From positions 1 through 28,032 of the forward strand of contig DWXR01000115.1 in NCBI GenBank assembly GCA_019119145.1: 28,032 bases of DNA. The letters are read 5' to 3'. Origin of the DNA: Hominenteromicrobium gallistercoris (GTDB taxonomy: Bacteria; Bacillota; Clostridia; Oscillospirales; Acutalibacteraceae). The notes below the pieces were generated by a model. The model saw only the letters and a list, made by a program, of their open reading frames with translations, had not been told where the DNA came from and ran no database searches. Both the position numbers and the translations under genes were made by a program. This document shows, piece after piece, positions 24,199 through 28,032 of this stretch; position 1 is the stretch's first letter, and each line of letters starts with the position of its first letter.

Positions 24199-25263
24199 TT
24201 ACGCTTGTCGCTCGAGGATCGAGATCCCGCCGGAAACGACGATCTCGTCGGCGGGCGTCGTGTAGTCGGCCATGCTGTCCGGCAGCACGCAGTTTTCCAC
24301 GGCGCCGGTCGCCATGATCGCCGCCGAAACCGCGGCGATCACGAACGGCGAGCCGACCGTCATCGACGCAAAGTACGCCTCGACCGCGGCCGTGCACAGC
24401 GCCTTCGCCTCCTCGAACGCAACGCCGTCCTTCGGCTCGATGTACGCCGTCACAAGGCGCGGCGCAGGCTCCGCCGCCGCGACCGTCACCGATACGTTGA
24501 TTTCGCGCATCGCCTCCAGAACAGCCTGCACGGCGCCGACCGTTTCTTCCGCTGCGGGCGCGCCGTCGCCGTACAGATAGACGGCGACCGTGCCGGTCCC
24601 GCTCGCGCGCGGCACGACGTTGACGCTGCCGACGCCCGGCACCTGCTGCGCCGCCCGGCGGTACGTCTCGGCGTTCGTGCCGTTCGGCAGAATGCTCCAG
24701 CTTCGCAGCAGACGCGCGCGCAGCGCGTCGTCGCTTTCCGCATCCGCGCCGCCCGAGAACGCCGCGCCATTCGTCACGCCCTCGATGCCGGCCGGCGGCG
24801 TGACGAGCGTATCGACCGCGCCGGCCGCCGCGTTGAACGCCTTGCCGCCCGCCACGGCCTGCGCGGGCACGGTGACCGAAAGCGCGCCCGCCGCAAGCAC
24901 GGCCGCCTCGGTCGTTTCGAATTCCGCCGCACCCGCCGACGCGGCGCACACGGTCCCCTGCGGGATCTCCACGTCGTAGGTCAGCGCCGTTTCGCGCGAA
25001 AAGGTCAGCGTCCCCTGCGCGCGGACCGCGGGCTTGCGGCTGAGGCCGCGCTCCATCGCGTGCAGCTCGAGCGCCTCGCCCGAGGCCGTCTGCGGGAACG
25101 CCTCGTCCTTCACCGCTTCCAGCATACGGAGCGCCGTGTAGATCTCGCCCGCCAGCACGCGGATGCGGATCCCGGCGTCCGAAGCGTCGTCCGGCGCAAA
25201 GCCCGCCTGCGCCTCATATTCCGCCGCCATGCGCGCGCGGATCTCCTCATACGTCATCTTCAT
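24199..25263 (-). CDS. Baseplate assembly protein J (gpJ/XkdT family)
   Basis: A 354-residue baseplate J protein, which forms the wedge ring around the tail hub in contractile tails. Hallmarks: an N-terminal helix (Y-E-E-I-R-A-R-M), A-S-D-A-G-I-R-I-R-V-L-A-G-E-I-Y near 23-40, and the central G-T-V-C-A-A ... V-P-A-Q-A-V-A-G-G-K-A-F-N. After these come G-A-A-F-S-G-G-A-D-A-E-S-D-D-A-L-R-A-R-L-L and the repeated mid-domain G-V-G-S-V-N-V-V-P-R. The ATG at 25263 overlaps the gp25-like gene by 17 nt, and GAGGG is close upstream. An alternative ATG two codons in is possible. It is the most clearly identified gene of the module. Confidence 0.92.
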   Translation of the reverse strand: MKMTYEEIRARMAAEYEAQAGFAPDDASDAGIRIRVLAGEIYTALRMLEAVKDEAFPQTASGEALELHAMERGLSRKPAVRAQGTLTFSRETALTYDVEIPQGTVCAASAGAAEFETTEAAVLAAGALSVTVPAQAVAGGKAFNAAAGAVDTLVTPPAGIEGVTNGAAFSGGADAESDDALRARLLRSWSILPNGTNAETYRRAAQQVPGVGSVNVVPRASGTGTVAVYLYGDGAPAAEETVGAVQAVLEAMREINVSVTVAAAEPAPRLVTAYIEPKDGVAFEEAKALCTAAVEAYFASMTVGSPFVIAAVSAAIMATGAVENCVLPDSMADYTTPADEIVVSGGISILERQA

Positions 25264-25603
25264 CGCCCTCTTTTTTCCTGTGTACCGTCACACTTCCCTC
25301 GCCGAGCGGCGTCTCCACAAACACGGTCACCGCGTCCGGCGCAACCGCCGCGCGCGCCGCATGGATCTCCGGGCAGTCCCGCAGCGCCTCGCGCGCAAAG
25401 CCGAGCGCCTCCTCCGCGCCGTGGTCCGCGGAGAGCGCCGCGTACGGCAGCCGGCTGCCGAGCGAGCGGTCGTACGGAAACGCGCCGCGCACCGCGTTCA
25501 GCCGGTTGTGCGCCCGCTGCAAAAGTGCCTCAAGCCCCGAAAGCGTCTCGGGCAGGCCGAGCCCGTTCAGGCAGACCGCACCGTTTTGGATCTTAATCTC
25601 CAT
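25247..25603 (-). CDS. gp25/W-like baseplate protein
   Basis: A 118-residue protein between the gpV-like and gpJ genes, the standard place for the gpW/gp25 lysozyme-like baseplate wedge component. It reads R-L-N-A-V-R-G-A-F-P-Y-D-R-S-L-G-S-R-L-P-Y-A-A near residues 35-57, a pattern usual for the small Gram-positive versions (XkdS/DUF2634 neighbourhood), then a helix and two strands with V-T-V-F-V-E-T-P-L. The start overlaps the gpV-like stop by 11 nt, with AAAGGCGG upstream, so translation is probably coupled. Assignment rests on position plus this motif; no catalytic residues are expected. Confidence 0.68.
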   Translation of the reverse strand: MEIKIQNGAVCLNGLGLPETLSGLEALLQRAHNRLNAVRGAFPYDRSLGSRLPYAALSADHGAEEALGFAREALRDCPEIHAARAAVAPDAVTVFVETPLGEGSVTVHRKKEGDEDDV

Positions 25604-25943
25604 CGCCCGCCGCCTTTCCCGGGAATACCTGCCCGTTGATGACGACCGCGCCGTCCGCGCGCAGCAGGATCTCCGCGCCGCCCGACGAAAACAGCCGCAC
25701 CTCGCCGGGCTGCAGATCGCCCGCGTCGTTGACCGCGCCGAGGCACACGCCGCTTTCCGGCAGCATCACGACCTTTTCCCCCTGCGGCACGCACACCGCC
25801 ATGCCAAACGGCACGGCGACGGCCGGCGCGCGCCGCTCCATGTCGGTGCGCACCGTGAGCGCCGGGCCGCCGGTCGTCACGACGCCCGTTCTCGCGCCCG
25901 GCGCCGTCCGGCCGTCCAGCCGCCTGCTGATCCAATACTCCAT
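25593..25943 (-). CDS. gpV-like baseplate spike protein, short form
   Basis: A 116-residue protein resembling the phage baseplate assembly protein V family: a small OB-like domain (V-A-V-P-F-G-M-A-V-C-V-P-Q-G-E-K-V-V-M-L-P) followed by a short beta-helix-like end (G-E-V-R-L-F-S-S-G-G-A-E-I-L-L-R-A-D-G-A-V-V-I-N-G-Q). The alternating G/D pattern fits a needle that pierces the target membrane or wall. It is shorter than P2 gpV (~210 residues), so the spike would be minimal. GGGAGGAA lies upstream of the ATG. A 63-bp gap separates it from the gpD-like gene. Confidence 0.72.
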   Translation of the reverse strand: MEYWISRRLDGRTAPGARTGVVTTGGPALTVRTDMERRAPAVAVPFGMAVCVPQGEKVVMLPESGVCLGAVNDAGDLQPGEVRLFSSGGAEILLRADGAVVINGQVFPGKAAGDGD

Positions 25944-26006
25944 CGGTTTCCCATTCCTCCCTCTTGAAAATTCCGTCGGCCGCTTCGCGCGCCGCCTTAC
26001 CGCGTT

Positions 26007-26897
26007 TTACGCCGGGGCAAAGAGCAGCTCTGTCTCCTCCGTCCCGCGCGTCAGGCGGTAGCGCATCAGCCGCAGGCGCATGCCCGTACACCGCGCGCCG
26101 AGCTGCGGAAAGCTGCACAGGTCGCCCGGCAATGCGTCGACGAAGCCCGCGCAGACGGCGCGCACGGAAAGCGCGGCGCGCTCTCCCTGCTCGAAAATCT
26201 CCGCCGGCGAGTTCCCCGCGTCCGAAGCCCGGTAGCGCGTGCGGCGCACGCCGCCTGCGGCCGGGTTCTCGAAAACCGCGCTGTACGCGCCGGTCTTCGA
26301 GTTCTGCACGACAACGCGGCTGATCCGCGCGTACGGCAGCCGCCGCCTTTCGAGCGCGAGCAGCGCCGGCAGACGCAGCGTCTCCGGCCTGCGCTCTGCA
26401 AAGCACAGCTTCCCCGCGCGCGTTTCGTGCGGCGTCACCTTGAGGAAGCGCTCCGAAAAGGCGCACAGCGCCGCCCAGCAGCTCGTGCCCTTCTCGATGA
26501 CCAGCTCGCCCTGCTTCGGGCCGTCGTCCGCGCCCTCGGCGGAAAGGCCGAGCGGGCGCAGCAGCCGCTGCTCCATCAGCCGCAGCGAGGGCATCCGGAT
26601 CGTCCCCGGCTCGGCCTCGTTGTCGAGCAGCAGCGCCGTGCGGCTGCGCAGCGAAAAGGACGTCGATTTCTCCCCTTTTTCAAAATGCACGGCCTGTTCG
26701 TCGACAATGCCGTCGAACACCGTCTCCCCGTTGTATTCCAGCCGCGCCGCGCAGGGCTCCAGCTCCGCCGGAAAGTCGAAGGCAAACGAAAGCTTCAGGC
26801 TGTCGGCCGGCGTATCCGCGTCCCGCCTCAGGGTGATCCCGGCGGGCGGCCCCGCCGTAAGCTCCGTTCCGTCCGGCATGATGAAAAACACTCTCAC
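26007..26897 (-). CDS. gpD/XkdQ-like tail hub protein
   Basis: A 296-residue hub protein of the phage late control D/XkdQ type. It begins V-F-F-I-M-P-D-G-T-E-L and has S-L-K-L-S-F-A-F-D-F-P and E-Y-N-G-E-T-V-F-D-G-I-V-D-E in the first beta-barrel, then a helical insert (L-M-E-Q-R-L-L-R-P-L-G-L), and ends L-R-L-M-R-Y-R-L-T-R-G-T-E-E-T-E-L-L-F, the usual gpD close. I chose a GTG at 26897: it overlaps the preceding stop as GTGA and has AGGAGGTG 8 nt upstream. The open frame reaching 27005 runs over the LysM gene and is not family-like. The hub trimer carries the spike encoded next. Confidence 0.78.
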   Translation of the reverse strand: MRVFFIMPDGTELTAGPPAGITLRRDADTPADSLKLSFAFDFPAELEPCAARLEYNGETVFDGIVDEQAVHFEKGEKSTSFSLRSRTALLLDNEAEPGTIRMPSLRLMEQRLLRPLGLSAEGADDGPKQGELVIEKGTSCWAALCAFSERFLKVTPHETRAGKLCFAERRPETLRLPALLALERRRLPYARISRVVVQNSKTGAYSAVFENPAAGGVRRTRYRASDAGNSPAEIFEQGERAALSVRAVCAGFVDALPGDLCSFPQLGARCTGMRLRLMRYRLTRGTEETELLFAPA

Positions 26898-27406
26898 GGA
26901 ATGTGCACCTCCTCGCCTGCCCGCAGCGCTCCGATGCACGCGATGTGCCGGTTCGCTTCCGCCAGCGCATCGATCGGAACGCCTGCAAAATACGCGTAAT
27001 CCCAAAGGCTTTCACCGCCCTGCGCCCGGTAGGTCCTGCCCGAAAGCCCGGCCGGCGCGTCGCCCGTCTCGACAAACGTGAAGCTGTACCCGACGACCTG
27101 CTTTGCCTCCACGCCGAGCAGCGAAAGCTCGCTGAGGACCGCCTCGAACGGCGCGCGCCCCGGCATGAACAGCGTCTGCACCGTGCCGAACAGCGATTCC
27201 AGCCGCAGGTAATCCTCCATCGCCGCGTCGCCCGTAAAGTATCCCTTTCCGCTCACGCGCCGCTTGTATGCGCCGACGCGCTGGACCTGCTCCCCGCCGC
27301 CGGGCAGGATGCTCTCGCGCAGCAGCGCCCTGTGCGCCACCTTGAGCTCCGCCGGGTTGAACGGGAATTCGAACGTCCCGAACCGCATCGACATCAAGTT
27401 CGCCAT
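26894..27406 (-). CDS. LysM-domain tail assembly protein (XkdP-like)
   Basis: A 170-residue protein with an N-terminal part typical of XkdP-like tail proteins (F-E-F-P-F-N-P-A-E-L-K-V near 12-23; G-K-G-Y-F-T-G near 53-59) and a C-terminal LysM module (about 125-170: Y-R-A-Q-G-G-E-S-L-W-D-Y-A-Y-F, then A-E-A-N-R-H and G-E-E-V-H-I-P). In contractile tails this protein links the tube end to the baseplate; the same role is filled by a LysM protein in extracellular injection systems. A TAG lies directly before the ATG at 27406, so it cannot begin further up. The ribosome site (GGTGAT) is weak. Its stop overlaps the gpD-like start. Confidence 0.8.
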   Translation of the reverse strand: MANLMSMRFGTFEFPFNPAELKVAHRALLRESILPGGGEQVQRVGAYKRRVSGKGYFTGDAAMEDYLRLESLFGTVQTLFMPGRAPFEAVLSELSLLGVEAKQVVGYSFTFVETGDAPAGLSGRTYRAQGGESLWDYAYFAGVPIDALAEANRHIACIGALRAGEEVHIP

Positions 27407-27475
27407 CTACATCACCAGCCCATCCGTCATTCTGTCCGCCGGGTCGGCGCGGGGCGCGCCCGCACCGACTTCTCT

Positions 27476-28032
27476 TCATCCTCCATAGTATGCACCCGCC
27501 TCCGTTTCTGTCTCCGCTTCGGCCTGCGCGCCGCCGGCCTCAAGCTCCACGCGGTCCGCGCCCAGCTTTTTCCACACGCACGGCGCATAGCGCACGCCCG
27601 AGACGCAGACGGCAAAGCCCGCAAGCGAAACGACCGTTTCCGGCGCCGCAAGCCCCGTGATCGTCAGCCGGTATACCGTCGGGCCGTCCGCCACCGTGTG
27701 CGGCGCTTCCTCGCCGACCGAGCCGAAGCGCAGCGTTTTCGTCTCCCGCTCGACCGAAACGCTGTCCGCCGTGCAGGCGGCGCCGCCGATCTCCAGCGCA
27801 ACGCGGTTTTCCGCCGCCGCGTTCGACGACGCCTCGACTGTGCAGGGCGTCACCATGCACCGCAGCGCGCCGTCGTACTGCATCTCGCCGCGCGCCACGC
27901 TGCGCACCGTGCACGGGATCGCCGCGAGCGCCGTGCAGACCGCTTCAAAAAGGTCCACCGCCGACCGGCGCTCCGCCGTGTACAGCCAGACGCCGAGCTT
28001 CACACTGCCCGCGCCGTCCGTCACCGCTTCGC
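27476..28032 (-). CDS. Tail-module protein, function unknown, 5' end outside window
   Basis: At least 185 residues are visible and the frame is open to the right edge. The first part (K-L-G-V-W-L-Y-T-A-E-R-R-S-A-V-D-L-F-E-A-V-C-T-A-L) resembles a small alpha/beta tail-completion-like domain. The second half is beta-rich, ending in a Glu/Ala-rich tail (A-E-A-E-T-E-T-E-A-G-A) and Y-Y-G-G. I do not recognise the family. In PBSX-type tails the gene before the LysM protein is normally the long tape measure, which this clearly is not. A GTG at 28024 could be the start, but no ribosome site can be judged at the edge. It is followed by a 69-bp gap with no convincing gene. Confidence 0.6.
   Translation of the reverse strand, partial: EAVTDGAGSVKLGVWLYTAERRSAVDLFEAVCTALAAIPCTVRSVARGEMQYDGALRCMVTPCTVEASSNAAAENRVALEIGGAACTADSVSVERETKTLRFGSVGEEAPHTVADGPTVYRLTITGLAAPETVVSLAGFAVCVSGVRYAPCVWKKLGADRVELEAGGAQAEAETETEAGAYYGG

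Larger units (their letters stand above)
23149..28032 (-). mobile_element. Contractile phage-tail baseplate module (prophage arm or domesticated tail)
   Basis: Eight tightly packed minus-strand genes reach the right edge. Transcription order is an unassigned protein, LysM/XkdP-like, gpD/XkdQ-like, gpV-like, gp25-like, gpJ/XkdT, gpI/XkdU-like, and a small end gene. The order matches PBSX/P2-type baseplates. Base composition equals the host genes around it, and the genes are short. No integrase, attachment site, fibre, holin or endolysin is seen within the window. Confidence 0.8.

Noticed and set aside
27012..27479. A minus-strand frame starting in an ATGA overlap with the preceding gene's stop
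   Set aside because: Tempting start geometry, but the protein is Arg/Gly/Ala-rich and overlaps the LysM tail gene almost entirely in another frame.

Overview
The window looks like chromosome of a GC-rich member of the Bacillota, probably a gut-type clostridium near Ruminococcaceae/Oscillospirales. That placement is inference. It rests on strong AGGAGG-type ribosome sites, sigmaA-like promoters, PBSX-like tail genes, a GntR/LacI hybrid regulator, and product types common in clostridia. Nearly every gene has GC-saturated third positions, so long antisense open frames are frequent and were discarded.

Layout. (1) 3-308, plus strand: the AT-richer 3' part of a GIY-YIG nuclease-like gene, ending tail to tail with a minus-strand group xth > pyrophosphatase-like > araC-type regulator (2703-305). 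(2) A plus-strand cyclophilin (2817-3344), divergent from xth, followed directly by a repeat array of two ~102-bp copies plus a partial copy (3345-3595) and a strong terminator. (3) A minus-strand run from 10744 to 3647: manA, a KdgK-like PfkB sugar kinase, deoB, a PPOX/flavin-fold protein, deoD, deoC, cdd and pdp. The last genes form a coherent nucleoside salvage and deoxyribose catabolic set. Upstream lies a GntR-HTH/LacI-fold regulator (11917-10829) with a clear promoter and TTGTAC-type operator half-sites. (4) A minus-strand GH2 beta-galactosidase with a small lipoprotein gene behind it (15481-12128).

(5) Plus strand: a 1064-residue double glycosyltransferase (15665-18859) joining two GT-C membrane modules through a beta-rich, discoidin-like insert. 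It has its own promoter and terminator. (6) Plus strand: a translationally linked response regulator, histidine kinase and membrane-anchored HtrA-like protease (19113-23009), which looks like an envelope-stress unit. (7) A minus-strand contractile-tail baseplate module from the right edge to 23149. In transcription order it has an unassigned protein, a LysM tail protein, gpD/XkdQ-like, gpV-like, gp25-like, gpJ, gpI/XkdU-like, and a small last gene. It stops at a shared terminator against htrA, with no fibre, holin or endolysin on that side. It is either a prophage arm or a domesticated tail (tailocin or injection system).

The most unusual items are the intergenic repeat array with nested palindromes, the fused double GT-C protein, the compact tail module with host-like composition, and the probable autoregulatory operator cluster near 12000-12080.
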